Of a stretch of 64,000 bases of DNA, positions 11,945-23,961 are shown in pieces. Under the pieces are notes generated by a model. That model made no database searches, was not told where the DNA came from, and worked only from the letters and a program-made list of their open reading frames with translations. Both the position numbers and the translations under genes were made by a program. The number at the start of each line of letters is the position of its first letter. Within the stretch, counting starts at the first letter, position 1. This DNA is from Cepaea nemoralis (Eukaryota > Mollusca > Gastropoda > Stylommatophora > Helicidae): NCBI GenBank assembly GCA_014155875.1, contig JACEFZ010006261.1:434001-498000 (forward strand), given 5' to 3'.

Positions 11945-12118
11945 TTTCATTCAATCATTTAGTAGCATGCCCTTTGCAGAACCTCACTCCAATAACAACC
12001 GTCCAGAAAACTTCTCGGTCATAAGCAAATGTGCTGCATCTGATCTGGAGATCATCTGCCACATTTTGCACCAATCTTCTCTTTGGCCTTCTTCTTCTTC
12101 TTCTTCTCTTCCCTAGCA
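11945..12118 (-). mobile_element. RTE-A copy, extreme 3' end
   Basis: The - strand reads KRRLVQNVADDLQ and then FCKGHAT, matching KRRWVQDVADDLQ and FCKGHATE at the end of the 17.3-20.7 kb copy. A decayed (ATTC)n-like tail lies at about 11945-11960. It begins only about 60 bases downstream of exon b and is cut off at its 5' side by an LTR relic. Confidence 0.85.
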
Positions 12119-12128
12119 TATACCCCTC

Positions 12129-12860
12129 TGTCAGAAGTGAGGGGTGGGGGGTGGGCAATGCCGCCGCCAAGTTATGTACTATCACTGGCGGGCAACCCCA
12201 ATTTGTCAGAAGTGACAATTGTTGATCTTTGACCGAACCCACAAATTGTCAGAAATTGACTCAGGACAGAACCTATATGGCTGAACTACAGATTAGGCCC
12301 ATGAATATCCAAAAGTACATCTGCAAGGTGCTCGTTAAACAAAGGTGAAATTAGCTTTTCTTGATATTCCCCAGGGAGTGGGAAAGGGAATGTTAGATGC
12401 CTAGGTTTATGTATACTGCTAGACTACTAGGCAGTGCAGCCCCCCCCCCCCCAACAAATTTCCCCTCACTGATACGTAAGTAATCCCCCACCAAGGTAAG
12501 CAATGCAATTATCCCATAGAAAACAAAAGTATAACAGCTGAACTATGATTTAAAACAAATTACAATCACCTTTATTGTATATCATTAATCATTGAACATA
12601 TGATGATTATCAAGATGATGATAGTGAAACTATAGAGGTTTATACAATACAACAGTAATGTGTGTCAAATGATGAAAAGCAAGTACATAACTCTAAAGTT
12701 ACTTGTATCCTGTTTGGATCTGTGGCGGGGTTACATGTGAGATAAACACACCCGGTTGGTATTCGGAAAACGTTCCGTCCTGACGACACCTGGTCCCTCA
12801 TAGTCACTGCACGGGAAAACCGTGTGCTCCTGTTGAGAGATTGGGAAGACATGAATATAA
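12129..12860 (-). mobile_element. Diverged LTR relic (same family as the 30.9-kb element)
   Basis: Read on the - strand, the end TCACTTCTGACA (12129 side) and the preceding sequence align with the 3' end of the young LTR. Shared pieces are TTGGATATTCATGGGCCTAA (identical to 33371-33390), GTTCAGCCATATAG and the GTCA-TTTCTGAC box. The match extends through CCCACTCCCTGGGGAAT versus CCCATTCCTTGGCGAAT. The other boundary is unclear; a C-run at about 12440-12453 interrupts it. A second copy at 45.0-46.3 kb helps define the family. Confidence 0.75.
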
Positions 12861-13409
12861 TCTAGTTCTACATCAGTACAATCCTAGGTAATACATACAC
12901 TCTATCGCCCCAATACACACACTCACATTGAAAGCCTGCCAGTGTCTCTCTTCCAGCTTTACTGCGTTCACTCTCTTTCTCTCTGTATGTCTCTCTATTA
13001 CTGTCGAGTCTGGGAAGGACTTTTCCTGTAGTCGAACACGCCTGTAATTATTACATCTACTGCCATTCCTTGTAACGTCTGGTCATGAGGAATGAAATGT
13101 CCTAAGTCCCTGACACTAATTTAGACACCTGGTTATTTTCAGCCGCTCAGTTCAAAAATTTGGTTTTGCAGATCAAAGGGCCGGTAGTGGTATCATAAGA
13201 GTATCTGATCTCCGGGCGTAAGTGCCGTGATCAGTCTCTGTGATGGGCCTTAGTGAGTTACCATGAACGCTCGTTCACAACGCACTGAAAGGGCTAAGTG
13301 CAACATACACTTGATAACAAATGTGGGTAATGTCTGCACTACTATAGCTCTGCATCAAACACAATCAATAGTCAATATGCCAATGTGCGCTGCACATAAA
13401 TAAACAATA
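12861..13409. other. Unassigned intron sequence
   Basis: About 550 bases with a CT-rich stretch near 12970-12995. It may include the upstream part of the adjoining LTR relic. No gene is visible. Confidence 0.4.
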
Positions 13410-13959
13410 GTATCTTCTTCTTCTTCCGTTCACTTAAAATATGTCTATAACTGCAATGTCGTCTCTTGGATGAATTTAATTGTCTTTTTTAGTTCACATA
13501 GCGGTCCATAGAGTTTATCTTCCACTATCGTCTCTCTAGGCCAGAAGGTTTGCCTAGATATGTTATATTTTAGGCAGTCTTGGAGTATGTGCTCTGCTAT
13601 CTGCGACGCCAATCCACATGTGCACATGGCTGTTTCACCAATCTTGAATTGTGTATACATGTGGTTGCGTAATCTATTGTGTCCTGTTCTGAGGTGCAGA
13701 ATAATGACTTGTTCTGGTCTTTCCATAACGTGGTAGTCTTCTTGAACAGGTTTTGGTGGCATTCTGACTGATTTGATCATTCTTTTCTTTTGGTGGTATG
13801 TAACGAGCACATCAGGCTGTTCTTCTTTGGCTCCTTCCTTAGCCAGTTGATCAGCTCTGTCGTTTCTGGGTACTCCACAGTGGGATGGTATCCACTGTAT
13901 GGTGACCTTATGTTGATTGCTAAGTTCAGAAAATAGTATCCTTATATAAATAAATACAT

Positions 13960-14190
13960 TTTGTTGCATATCCCTTACGAGACGTTGCAGTCAACACCAG
14001 CATTTTCAGCTGCTGTTGATGTACTAGGCAAGTAGTTACGTTAAGTAGTTTTCCATTGCTTTCTGAACCACCGGCCCTATACCTTTTTCGAAAAAACCAG
14101 CGCCGCTATGTTTCGACCCCTGGTATACGGGCTCACAAACCACGTTTGCAAGCCCTTAGCCACAGAGAGCCACAGAGAGTGTCCTTAGTA
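13960..14190 (-). mobile_element. SINE-3 copy nested in the RNase H region of LINE N3
   Basis: The - strand matches the copies at 0.92-1.16 kb and 53.4 kb (GAAAGCAATGGAAAACTACT, CAACAGCAGC, GTTGACTGCAACGTC). Its head reads CTGTGGCTAAGGGCTTGCAA, then GGGGTCGAAACAT, similar to tRNA box A and box B. It splits the RNase H of N3 between SVCEALLSGKLPVLRT on one side and the frame resuming near 13940 on the other. The exact ends were not resolved. Confidence 0.7.
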
Positions 14191-14238
14191 CTGGCAACTT
14201 CCCAGACAGGAGCGCCTCACATACTGATTTTTCATCTG

Positions 14239-15429
14239 TCAATAGCACCACAGTTGTGAACCACGAGTGGTATTTAGTATTTTCTCTGTTGCTATCTTGA
14301 TTGCCTCAATTTCAGCATCATAGTTATGGCAGTACTTTCCTGTCGGTACTCTGACTGTGCCCCTAGTATTATTTGGGTATTCTATGTACACTTCTGCTCC
14401 TCCATTTCGAACAGCATTTTGTGTTGACCCGTCTGTGTAGACTCGGATCCAGAGGTCCTGTGGGTATTCTTCATCAAGGAAGCTGAGAGTGACTGTTCTG
14501 CGCTGAACACTGTTCTGTTCTTCCTTGTCAAATATTCCTCTAACTTTTGTCTGGATTTGTAATAATATTCTATGTTCATCTTTCCATGGAGTTCGCTCTG
14601 GAATAGTTGTTAGGGGGATACCAACTGTGGGAAGATCGGTGGTTTCTCTGCAGAGTCGTTTGGCCTGGTGGATAAAACTACTTCTTTTCAACCGCCCCAT
14701 AGCTAGGTTTTCAAATCTGTTCTTCATAGGGTGGCCTGGCAAGCTGAGGAACTTTTCTGCTTGTATTAGCGTTTTCGTATCTCTGCGCTCTCTCAGTACT
14801 TGTGTCCTCCCCAACTTCTCCATTTCCACTATAGGGGTTGATCTAATTCCTCCTTTGGTGACTCTTCGTGCTTGATTTTGCACTTGTCCAGCTCCTGTAA
14901 TGGTTTTTGATGTCGAACACCACGCAGTTGACCTGTATTCCAAGTGTGGTCGTGTGCCCTGTTGATAAACTGTGCTAAGTATTTTTCTACTGGCTCCCCA
15001 TGTGGTCCCACTTAGCTTTCTCAGGATGGCTATTTTCCTTCTGGCTTTTGCTACTGCTTTGTTGATGTGCTTTCTCCATGTCAGCCTGCCATCAAACGTT
15101 ACTCCAAGGTATGTTGGTTCTTTATCTTCTCTTAGGGATGTTCCATTTATCTGGATGATCCCTGCCTTTTGTTTTGGAGAGAGGGTAAATAGAGTGGTGC
15201 TGCACTTGTCAGTGTTTATGCTGACACACCATCTATTTGCCCATGCAACAAATGTATCTACAGTTCTTTGAAGCAATCTGGTGGCCACTGATGCATGTTT
15301 ATTTGAGCTCAAAAGAACCAGGTCATCGGCGTACATTGCCGCTTTAATTCCATGCGGTAGATTAGCAACAAGATAATTTATGAAGATTAGAAAAAGTGTG
15401 GGGGAACAAGACTCCGCCCTGGGGAACAC
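14239..15429 (-). pseudogene. LINE N3 RT C-terminal and RNase H coding segment (396 codons open)
   Basis: The longest open frame in the window. It begins just after the B motif of RT (HGVPQGG lies in an overlapping frame, so there is a frameshift at about 15400). It contains the catalytic YADD box (AAMYADDLVLLSS), the thumb region (YLGVTFDGRLTWRKHINKAV), a connection, and the first half of RNase H with the catalytic D in YTDGST and E in YDAEIEAIK. It stops at the SINE-3 insertion. The protein would replicate the LINE by target-primed reverse transcription; this copy cannot be complete because the frames are broken on both sides. Confidence 0.85.
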
Positions 15430-17335
15430 CGTGACGCAGTAGTACTTTATTGCTCTTGAGTCCGTCTATCTGTATTCTGGCTCTTCTGTTGTGCAAGTAT
15501 GCTTTCAACCATTTGTACATTCTTCTATTGACTTTGCAGTTTCTCAGTTTCTTCATCAGACCTTATTTCCAGACTTTGTCAAAGGCTTTCTTCAGATCTA
15601 GCCATGCCGTAAGCACCAGCTTCTTCTCTTGGAATGCATCCTTAATTTCTTGAGAGAGGTAGGTTGTCTGATCTTCCGTAGAGTAGCACTGCCTAAAGCC
15701 AGCCTGCTGTGGCACAAGGATGTTTTTACTTTCAATGTACCACTGCAGTCTGTGATTGATGATGCGCTCCAGTGTTTTGCAGAGACAGCTGGTTAGGCTA
15801 ATTGGTCTGTAGCTAGAGGCAATGGAACTATCTTTCCCTGATTTTAGGAGGGGTATCATGATTCCTTCTCTCCAGGCTTGTGGAACACTGCCTAAGGTCC
15901 AACTGTTATTGAAGATCTGCAATAGCTTTGCTTTGGCCTCTGTTCCTAGGTTCCTGATCATTTCATTGGAGATACCATCAGCTCCTGGTGACTTTTTCAT
16001 TTTAAGTTTTTATATGGTTAGCTCCAGTTCGCTGATTGTGATTGGTGCCTCCAGAACCTCATGTACTATTTCCTTCTGTCCTGTATGTTGCCTTTTCTCT
16101 TGAATCTCTTGTTGTTTCTCTGGACTAATTTTGATATTATTATCTTGTGTGAATGAGTCCGCAAAATTGTCAGCTGCTTGCTTTCTTGTTAAGATGTGTC
16201 CATCTTTATGTAGTGCAATTTTTGAGTTTCTCCCTGTGTCCTCATCGTTAAGTTGTTTTATTAGCTTCCACAATTTTCTTGTGTCTCTTTCAAAGTTTAG
16301 AGACTCCGTTTTCGCCAGCCAGCTTTTCCATCTAGCCTGTAGCTTGGCCCTTTGAAATTTGACTTTTGTGTGCTGGAGTTTATTGTGGTGCTCTTGGCTG
16401 GGCGTGGCCTCTGCTTGCTTTCTACACACTTCCACATCATTATGCAACTTGTTCCAGTTCACTACTCAGTAGGGTTTATATTGTTTACGGGCCCCTCTTG
16501 GTACTGTTTCTCGCGCTGCCTGTAGTATGCATTTCCCAAACTCTTCAACTACTTTATTTATGTCTTTCTCTGTGTTCAGGTTTCTAACCAGTATGCTGGT
16601 GCGATGCCTGTACATTGCCCAGTCTGCTTTCTTGTAGTTCCACCTCGAGAGGGTGCTACTTTCACTTACAAGCTCATTTTCTACAGTTAGAAAGACTGAC
16701 CGATGGTCACTGCACCAAGTTGTTTCCCAACAATTCGTATAATGTTCCACTCCAGGTCTGGTGAATTGAAAGCCAGGTCAGGTGTAGTTGTAGTGTTCCA
16801 CGATCTTGAGTAGAAAGTATGTAGGTCGGACAGCTTGTTAATCAAGATGAATCTATTCTCATCCTGCCAGTCTTCCAGTCTCTCTCCTCTCTGGTCCATG
16901 TTATCATAACCCCAGCTCTGCGAGTGGCTGTTGAAATCGCCACATACAATCACTTTTTCTGTTAATGGTATTGTGTCCAATGCCTGTGGGCGGTCAATTG
17001 GACAGTAGTATTTGATCAGATGTAGGTCTGTATTGCTTGTCTTAAGTTTAAGTGTCTGATACTCAGTCCCTTCCATGCAGACTTCGATTTGGTAAGCAGT
17101 AATGTTATTTTTTTTACAAGGGTCAGTATCTCACCTTTTCTCCTTCCTTTCGGTCAGATCGGTAACACTGGTAGCCTCTGATTTTGAAGGCTATATTTGT
17201 GTTGAGGTGAGTTTCTTGCAAGCAACGTACGCTTACTTTTTCTTTGTCCAAGATGTTTTATAATTCTTTTTAATTTTCGTTGCTGATTCCCTCTGCATTC
17301 CAATGCATTATTTTAAGTCTTTGTTTAGTATGGCC

Positions 17336-20300
17336 AGCCGTTCTATTCTCCGGTTAGCGGGGTAGTGGTATCCCCTATCAAAGGAGATGTAAGACGCCTC
17401 CTTTCCTCCGTTAGTCTACGGGACACCCTTGGGCAAGGTGGAGTACCCGTTTAGCACCCCGATCAGGGTTACGTGAAGCCATGGAAGCAGGTGGTGGATG
17501 GAATGTGAGAGCAGCCGACAGATTGTTGTTGGTTATGGTCTTGCACTCTGCGGCGATAGGCAGATGATCTCATCAGTAGAGACAATGGCTATGGCCACCG
17601 ACTAGTACAGTCACTGACCAGAAGGAAAGCAACGGCAAACTACCTTCTGCAATACTTGCCAAGAAACCATAACAACCATGAAAGAAAACATAACAAGAAA
17701 GAGATCTGGTGGCGAGACCCCCAGGTCAGGCAGATCAGATATCACTGGGGAAGAGTGTGACGCAGGGACCAGTACTGGTAATTATGATGACGGAGTTAAT
17801 CCTGACTGTGTTACCAAGGAAATCCCTTGTGTCAGAGTAAGAAACAGAGTGAGAATGGCAACGTGGAATGTGAGAAGTTTGTATGAGGGAAAGCTTAAAG
17901 TAGTGTGTGATGAGATTGAGAGGTTAAACATTCAAATTTTAGGAATTAGTGAACATCGCTGGAGCGGCAAGGGACATTTTACAACTGAAAATGGAAGTAT
18001 TTTCATTTATTCTGGTAGAGATGTCGGAGGCCAGAGTGGAGTGGCATTTTGTTTCGATAAGACAACTGCAAAAGCTTTAATGGGATATAATCCAGTTAGT
18101 GATAGAATCCTCACTATTAGACTTAAAGGCCGTCCAAAAAACACAACTCTCATACAGATATATGCACCTACTTCAACAGCAGAGGAGGACGAAATTGAAG
18201 ATGTTTACAACACACTACAAGACACATTAAATAAGATTGGTCATAATGATATAGCAATAATAATGGGAGATTTTAATGCACAAGTAGGTGCAGGAAGAGC
18301 TGAAAATGAGAGACACGTTTTATGAAAATTTGGATTAGGAAATAGAAATGATGCGGGTGACAAATTAATTGAATTTTGCACAGAAAATGAGTTAACGATA
18401 GCCAACACACTTTTCAAACAACATCCAAGAAGACTCTTCACATGGAAGTCTCCAGACAGTTTTACCAAAAATCAGATAGATTATATTTTAATACAAAGAA
18501 GATGGAGATCAAGCATAACATCTGCAAAAACCCTACGAAGTGCAGACTGTGATACAGATCATCAGTTATTAGAAGCAGATCTGAAATTAAAACTCAAAAA
18601 GCTTTCCCGAGGACCAAGGCCACTTCGTTTTGATCTCACAAAAATACCAGACGCATACAACATAGAAGTTAGGAATCGCTTTGGGGTTTTGATGTCTGTA
18701 CAAGAAGAAATGACACCTGATGAACTGGCAGTACAAGCTAGAGATATCTTGATAATTGCAGCCAAAGATTTCATTCCGACCAAGAAAAAGCAACTTAAGC
18801 CATGGATTACATCAGACACGTTAGAATTAATAAAACAACGAAGGGAGCTGAAACAGAAAGGAGATGAATCCGATAGCAGGATGAAGTATAAATCTTTAAC
18901 TCGAGAAATAAGAAAGAACACAAGAAAGGACACAAATCAATATATACAAGATTGCTGTACCAGAATAGAGCAATATCATAAAGCTGGAAGAGATTATGAA
19001 ATGTTCAAAGAAATGAAGTTATTGACAAGAAATGTTCAACCTCAATTGAATGTTATCTGTGACAAGATGGGAAATACCTTAACAGAATCTAGACAAATTC
19101 TAGAAAGATGGCAAGAATACTGCAGTGGAATGTATGATATGAGTGACAGTGAGGATATGAATCAGATACATGAGCCAATGACGGCAGAGACAGAATCTGA
19201 ACCCTCATTAGATGAAATTGCTTGGGCTATAAGGAACCTGAAGAATGGTAAATCACCTGGATGTGATGAGATACCAGCTGAACTAATTAAAGCGGGAGGA
19301 GAAGAAAGCATACACATATATCATGCATTATATACAAAGATTTGGAAATATGGTATATGGCCAAAAGATTGGAAGAGAACTATCTTCATTCCAATACCAA
19401 AAAAAGGCAACTTGAAATTATGAACCAACTATAGAACTGTTGCCCTGATCAGTCATGCAAGTAAAATTCTACTAAAAGTCAAAATGCGAAGACTTAGTAA
19501 GAAAATGGAAGAAGAGATTAACGTGTATCAAGCTGGATTTAGACAAGGAAGAGGAACAAGAGATCACATATTCAACATGCGCTTAATAATAGAGAAGTGC
19601 AGAGAATTTAATGTAAACCTATTCTTATGTTTTGTGGATTATTCAAAGGCATTTGACTGTGTACAGCATCAGAAACTTTGGGAAATCATGAGGAATATGG
19701 GCTTTCCATCACATGTAGTACATCTCATAAAAATGCTTTATCTAGACCAACAAGCAGCAGTTAGATTAGATGGCGAGACATCAGATTGGTTTGACATCAA
19801 GCAAGAAGTCCGTCAGGGCTGCGTGCTGTCACCCTATTTGTTTAACCTGTACGCCGAAAATATAATGAGAAATGTAAGAGATGATATAAACAGGGAGCCA
19901 TATGATGCCCTCAATATCGGCGGTCATGACATACCAGAGATTCGATATGCTGATGATACAGTATTACTATCCACAACACAGAATGGCATAGAAAACCTAA
20001 TAGCCTCAACCCAATTGAATAGTGAAAATCACAACTTATATCTTAACATAGCAAAAACAAAGCTAATGCATACAGATAAAACTACTATGGAGAAAGAAAT
20101 ATACATTAATGGGAGAAAATTGGAGGTGGTGGAAAATTTTGAATATCTAGGGTCATTGATTACCAATAATGGTGACACAATGAAAGAAATTAAACGGCGA
20201 CTATCCATTGCTCTTCAAAGACTAAAACAGATGAATAAATTATGGAGTGGGACAGACAGAACTACAAAAATTAGATTTTTAAGAGCATGCATCTTTCCCA

Positions 20301-20724
20301 TCTGCCTGTGAGACACGGACACTTACTAAACAAGCTAAACAGCGCATACATGCCTTTGAATATAAATGTTATAGACGAGTTCTAAGAATATCTTGGGTAA
20401 AGAAAAGAACAAATGCATCCATACTTCAAGAGTTGAATATTGAGGAGGGATGGCTATTGAAGACGATAAAACAAAGAAAATTGAAGTATTTTGGTCACTT
20501 GAAACGTCACGACAGTTTGGAAAGAACAATAATGGAAAGGTATATGTCTGGGAAGAGAGGAAGAGGAAGGCCAAAGAGAAGATGGGTGCAGGATGTGGCG
20601 GATGATCTCCAGATGGGTGTATCAGACGCGGGACATCTTGCTTGTGATCGAGAAGTTTTCCGGAAGGTTGTTATGGGAGCGAGGTTCTGCAAAGGACATG
20701 CTACTGAATGAATGAATGAATAAT
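17336..20724 (+). mobile_element. RTE-A copy 2, nearly full-length RTE-like LINE
   Basis: The 5' leader (17336-17677) matches leaders on the - strand at 20945-21342 and 23380-23875, for example CCCTTGGGCAAGGTGGAGTACCC-like sequence and the block around GATGATCTCATCAGTAGAGA. One coding region follows and then a (GAAT)n tail at 20709-20724. About 3.4 kb, typical of RTE elements. Flanking duplications were not found: the left side abuts the 5' end of N3 and the right side abuts another RTE fragment. Confidence 0.92.
17678..20711 (+). pseudogene. RTE-A endonuclease-reverse transcriptase, three lesions
   Basis: Residues 1-60 are a leader. The APE endonuclease begins near 17855 (MATWNVRSLYEGK; ILGISEHRWSGKGHF; IMGDFNAQVGAG; later DCDTDHQLL). 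RT follows: GKSPGCDEIPAELIK near 19240, QAGFRQGRGTRDH, motif A CFVDYSKAFDCVQH, motif B EVRQGCVLSPYLFNLYAE, motif C IRYADDTVLLS, then thumb and a basic C-terminus (GKRGRGRPKRRWVQDVADD). A single frame runs from 17678 to about 20311 apart from TGA codons at 18323 and 19421; other copies show GGA and TGC there, so each is a point nonsense change. A deletion of about 8 bases near 20302, judged from copy 1, shifts the last 135 codons. Confidence 0.92.
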
Positions 20725-20944
20725 CTTCTAGGATGATGTTTAAACCAGGTGTTTCCTACAACCATTTCTTGTTCTTTTGTCCATTCTACAAGTCTGTATC
20801 CTCTTTCATTTCTCTCTCCCAAAGCATCCATCGCTTTGCTTTCCTATTTTTGCTTTGAAATCACCCATTATGATATTTATTTCTGATTTTTTTAGTTTTT
20901 CAAAGCAAACTCCATGATAATTATATCTCCTGGTGCACATGACT
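20725..20944 (-). mobile_element. Fragment of another RTE family, endonuclease part
   Basis: The - strand reads GERNERGYRLVEWTKEQEM and VVGNTWFKHHPRRL, the endonuclease segment before TWKSP in RTE elements, but unlike RTE-A or RTE-B. It is only about 220 bases long. It follows immediately on the tail of RTE-A copy 2, so it may be the target into which that copy inserted. Confidence 0.75.
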
Positions 20945-21342
20945 ATCCCTACCGGGCGAGACTGCTCCCATTGAGTACCCATTTACGCCGTTTCTCTGAT
21001 TATCGATGAGTCCACACAACATGATTTTCTTGGCATCTGTAAAGAAGGTAGTTTGTCATTGCTTTCCTTCCTAGCAGTGACCATACTCGTCAGTGACCGT
21101 AGCCATTGTCTCCTAAAAAAAGAGACCCTTTGCTTACCGTCGTGAAGGTGACGACCATAACCTACAACTATCTGTCAGCTGCTTTTCATCTTCATCCACC
21201 ACCTGCACCCATGGCTTCACGTAACCCTGATCGGGGGGCTAAACGGGTACTAGACCTTGCCCAAGGGTGTCACGTAAGCTAGCGGAGGGAAGGAGGCGCC
21301 TTACTTCTCCTTTGATAGGGGATACCCTATCCCGCTACCCCA
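20945..21342 (-). mobile_element. RTE-A 5' leader fragment
   Basis: The - strand matches the leader of RTE-A copy 2 (17336-17660). Shared parts include the ATGGCTTCACGTAACCCTGA strand near 21210 and the terminal part around TCTCCTTTGATAGGGGATAC near 21307-21326. No coding sequence is attached. Confidence 0.8.
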
Positions 21343-22064
21343 ATACATACAAAATGAGATATGTAAACATTAAAAGAATATCTAAGGAGCATAGTCCTAG
21401 CATTGTATATTCCTGCGTGTATAGTAAGAAGAACAAACTTATAGCAATATGCTATAGTCAGTAAACTGATGAATACTAGTTCACAGATCAGTAACAAGAG
21501 ACACTGATAGTCTCAATGAAATAACCTACCACAGGCCGAAAAATGAAGCTCCCGAAGTTACGGGCTAGAAACTAACATTCCTAGAAACTTCCAACAGCAC
21601 AAGACTCAGACATATCTATAAAGAAAGTATACATTGAGATCGTTCATACCTGTTCTTAATCTCTGTTGTATCTGATTTGAACAGCAGAATCTCCTAGCAT
21701 ATATCCCATTTCTTATCTCCTTGTCGCCCTTTACTATCTCATTCTGCGTTTCCTTCCATTCCCACATTCACGAATTTAAATTCCAGTCGCGGGTCAGTCT
21801 CTCGTCTGCCCGCCTGTGTAGTTTTATTAGCATTCTGACACTCCACGCCTCCTACCTGTAAATGCCTTCATTCAACCGCTGGGCCAGTTCACACTGTTGA
21901 CCGTAGCAAGGTTTGTTCTCGGTGAGAAGGCACCGGTCCGTCTAACAATATGTTAACCCGGGGTCTTATCAACTTCCACCTGTATTCTGCTGGTGAAATT
22001 ACTGGCGTCAGCTCGAACTACTCCCATGTAGTAAACAGACCGTGGTCGTTTTGATTACTTCGTG
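21343..22064. other. Unassigned intron sequence
   Basis: About 720 bases. Near 22020-22060 a short stretch (CCCATGTAGTAAACAGACCG) resembles CCCACGTAGTCAGCAGACCG in the solo LTR at about 46144-46163, so part of this may be an old LTR. I see nothing else. Confidence 0.4.
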
Positions 22065-22200
22065 TGATATCAAGGAAACAGATGACACCCAAATGTGAAA
22101 TAGAGATAGAAGAGAAAATTCTTCACAGTACTACATGGTGATATCAAGGAATAAGGTGACACCCAAATGCGAAATAGAGATAGAAGAGAAAATTCTTCAC
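22065..22200 (+). repeat. Tandem duplication, 62-bp unit, period 74
   Basis: TGATATCAAGG...AATTCTTCAC occurs at 22065-22126 and again at 22139-22200 with a few differences. The second copy runs on into RTE coding sequence, so the duplicated piece is LINE-derived. Confidence 0.85.
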
Positions 22201-22705
22201 CAAGTGGATAGTTTTAAATATCTAGGGACATTTATAACATCAAATGGAAGATGCACAATAGAGATCAAGAGCAGAATCAAAGGCTGCATTTCAAAAAATG
22301 AAGGTCTTATGCAATAAGTCACTATCATTGAATATAAGAAAGAGAGCGCTGAAGAGATATAAAGAACCTGTTTTGCTGTATGGCTGTGAATCTTGAAATA
22401 TAAATGAACAAATTAGAAAGAGATTGGAAGCAACAGAGATGTGGTTCCTTAGAATCATGTTGCGAATTCCTTGGACTGCCAAGGTAACTACAACGAATGC
22501 CTTAAAGAGGGTAACGAAACTAGAGCATTATATGCAACAATAAGAAAGAGACAAATATCTTTCTTTGGCCATGTGATGAGAAGAGAGGCGCTGGAGAACA
22601 TCGTGACACCTGGAAAGATCGAGGGGAAGAGAGGCAGAGGCAGACCACGAGAAATGATGGTGGATGGATTGCGACGGTGGATTGGAGGAATATCAACTTC
22701 GTAGG
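22132..22705 (+). mobile_element. RTE-C-like LINE, 3' part
   Basis: Frames spell the end of an RTE polymerase: HQVDSFKYLGTFITSNGR, LLYGCES, EATEMWFLRIMLRIPW, then RQISFFGHVMRREALE and GKRGRGRPREMMVDGLRRW. Stops and frameshifts separate the pieces. It resembles the - strand copies at 26-27 kb, 48 kb and 51.4-52.2 kb. Confidence 0.8.
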
Positions 22706-22707
22706 GT

Positions 22708-23875
22708 TCGTGCCGATGTTATGCTTGATCTCCATCTTCTTTGTATTAAAATATAATCTATCTGATTTTTTGTAATACTGTCCGGGGACTTCCATGTGTA
22801 GTCTTCTTGAGTGTTGTTTAAAAAGTGTGTTGGCTATCGGCAAAATTCAATTAATCTGTCATCTGCATCATTTCCCAAACCAAATTTTCCTAAAGCATAT
22901 CTTTCATTTTTAGCTCTTTCTGTACCTACTTTAGCATTAAAATCTCCCATTATTATTGTTATGTCATTATGACCAGTCTTATTTAATGTGTCTCTTTAGT
23001 GTGCTGTAAAAAATCTTCAATTTTGTCCTCCTCTGCTTTTGAAGTAGGTGCATATATATGTATGAGAGTTGTGTTTTTTGGACGGCCTTTACGTCTGATA
23101 GTGAGGATTCTATCACTAACTGGGTTATATCCCATAAAAGTTGTGCAGTTGTTTTATCTAAACAAAATGCCACTCCGCTCTGGCCTCCAACGTCTTTACC
23201 AGAGTATATGAAAAGACACCCGTTTTCATTTGTAAAATGTCCCTTGCCTCTCGATTGATGTTCACTAATTCCTAAAATTTGAATATTTAACCTCTCAATC
23301 TCATCACATACTACTTTAAGCTTTCCCTCATACAGACTTCTCATTTTCCACGTTCCTATTCTCACTCTGTTTCTTAGTCTGACACAAGGGATTTCCTTGG
23401 TAACACCGTCAGGATTAACTCAGTCATCACAGTTACTACTAATGGCCCCCGTGTCATACTCTTCCCCAGTGTTATCTGATCTGCCTGGCCCTGGGAGTCT
23501 TGCCACCAGGTCTCTTTCTTATTATGTTTTCTTTCATGGTTGTTATGGTTTCTTTGCAAGTTTTGCACAAGGTAGTTTGCCATTGCTTTCCTTCTGGACA
23601 GTAACTGTACTAGTCGGTGGCCGTAGCCATTGTCTCTACTGATGAGATCATCTGCCTATCGCTGCAGAGTGCAGACCATAACCAACAACAATCTGTCAGC
23701 TGCTCTCACACTCCATCCACCACCTGCTTCGTGCTTCGATGGCTTCATGTAACCCTGAGGAAAGGGGGGGGGGGGGTGCTAAATGGGTACTCCGCCTTGC
23801 CCAAGGGTGTCCCGTAGACTAACGGAGGAAAGAAGGTGTCTTACATCTCCTTTGATAGGGCATACCCATGCTCCG
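22708..23875 (-). mobile_element. RTE-A copy 3, endonuclease and 5' leader only
   Basis: The - strand gives the 5' leader (about 23875-23380), then RIGTWKMRSLYEGK, ILGISEHQSRGKGHF and VGGQSGVAFCLDKTTA, ending in the DFNAKVG region and QIDYILIQ-like sequence near 22740. Frameshifts are present. The leader runs to the edge of the (AT)n array at 23878. Confidence 0.85.

Positions 23876-23877
<2 letters not shown>

Positions 23878-23958
<81 letters not shown>
23878..23958. repeat. (AT)n microsatellite, left half
   Basis: Pure AT dinucleotide repeat of about 81 bases immediately to the left of the mariner. A matching array lies immediately to its right. Confidence 0.97.

Positions 23959-23959
<1 letters not shown>

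Positions 23960-23961
<2 letters not shown>

Larger units (their letters stand above)
13410..17335 (-). mobile_element. LINE N3: near full-length EN-RT-RNase H retrotransposon
   Basis: Domains in - strand order: an APE endonuclease from about 17310 (start HWNAEGIS; RCLQETHLNTN; VCGDFNSHSQSWGYDN near 16930; WCSDHRSVF near 16700); a linker (16010-16462); RT (KKSPGADGISNEMI, YRPISLTSCLCKTLERI and LDLKKAFDKVWK at 15563-16000; HGVPQGG near 15420; YADDLVLLSS near 15330); RNase H starting RVYTDGSTQNA near 14430 and ending IQWIPSHCGVPRNDRADQLA near 13880; then a CTCG...H zinc-knuckle-like tail. The 3' end carries TTC repeats (13416-13427), i.e. a GAA-type tail. Several stops and frameshifts make it non-functional. 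The RNase H places it near the I/Nimb-type LINEs; the exact clade is unsettled. Confidence 0.88.

Noticed and set aside
12129..13115. Complete solo LTR ending at TGACA at 13115
   Set aside because: The flanks (CCCTC and CTAAT) do not match, and the sequence near 13.0-13.1 kb did not align with the family, so I kept only the aligned part.
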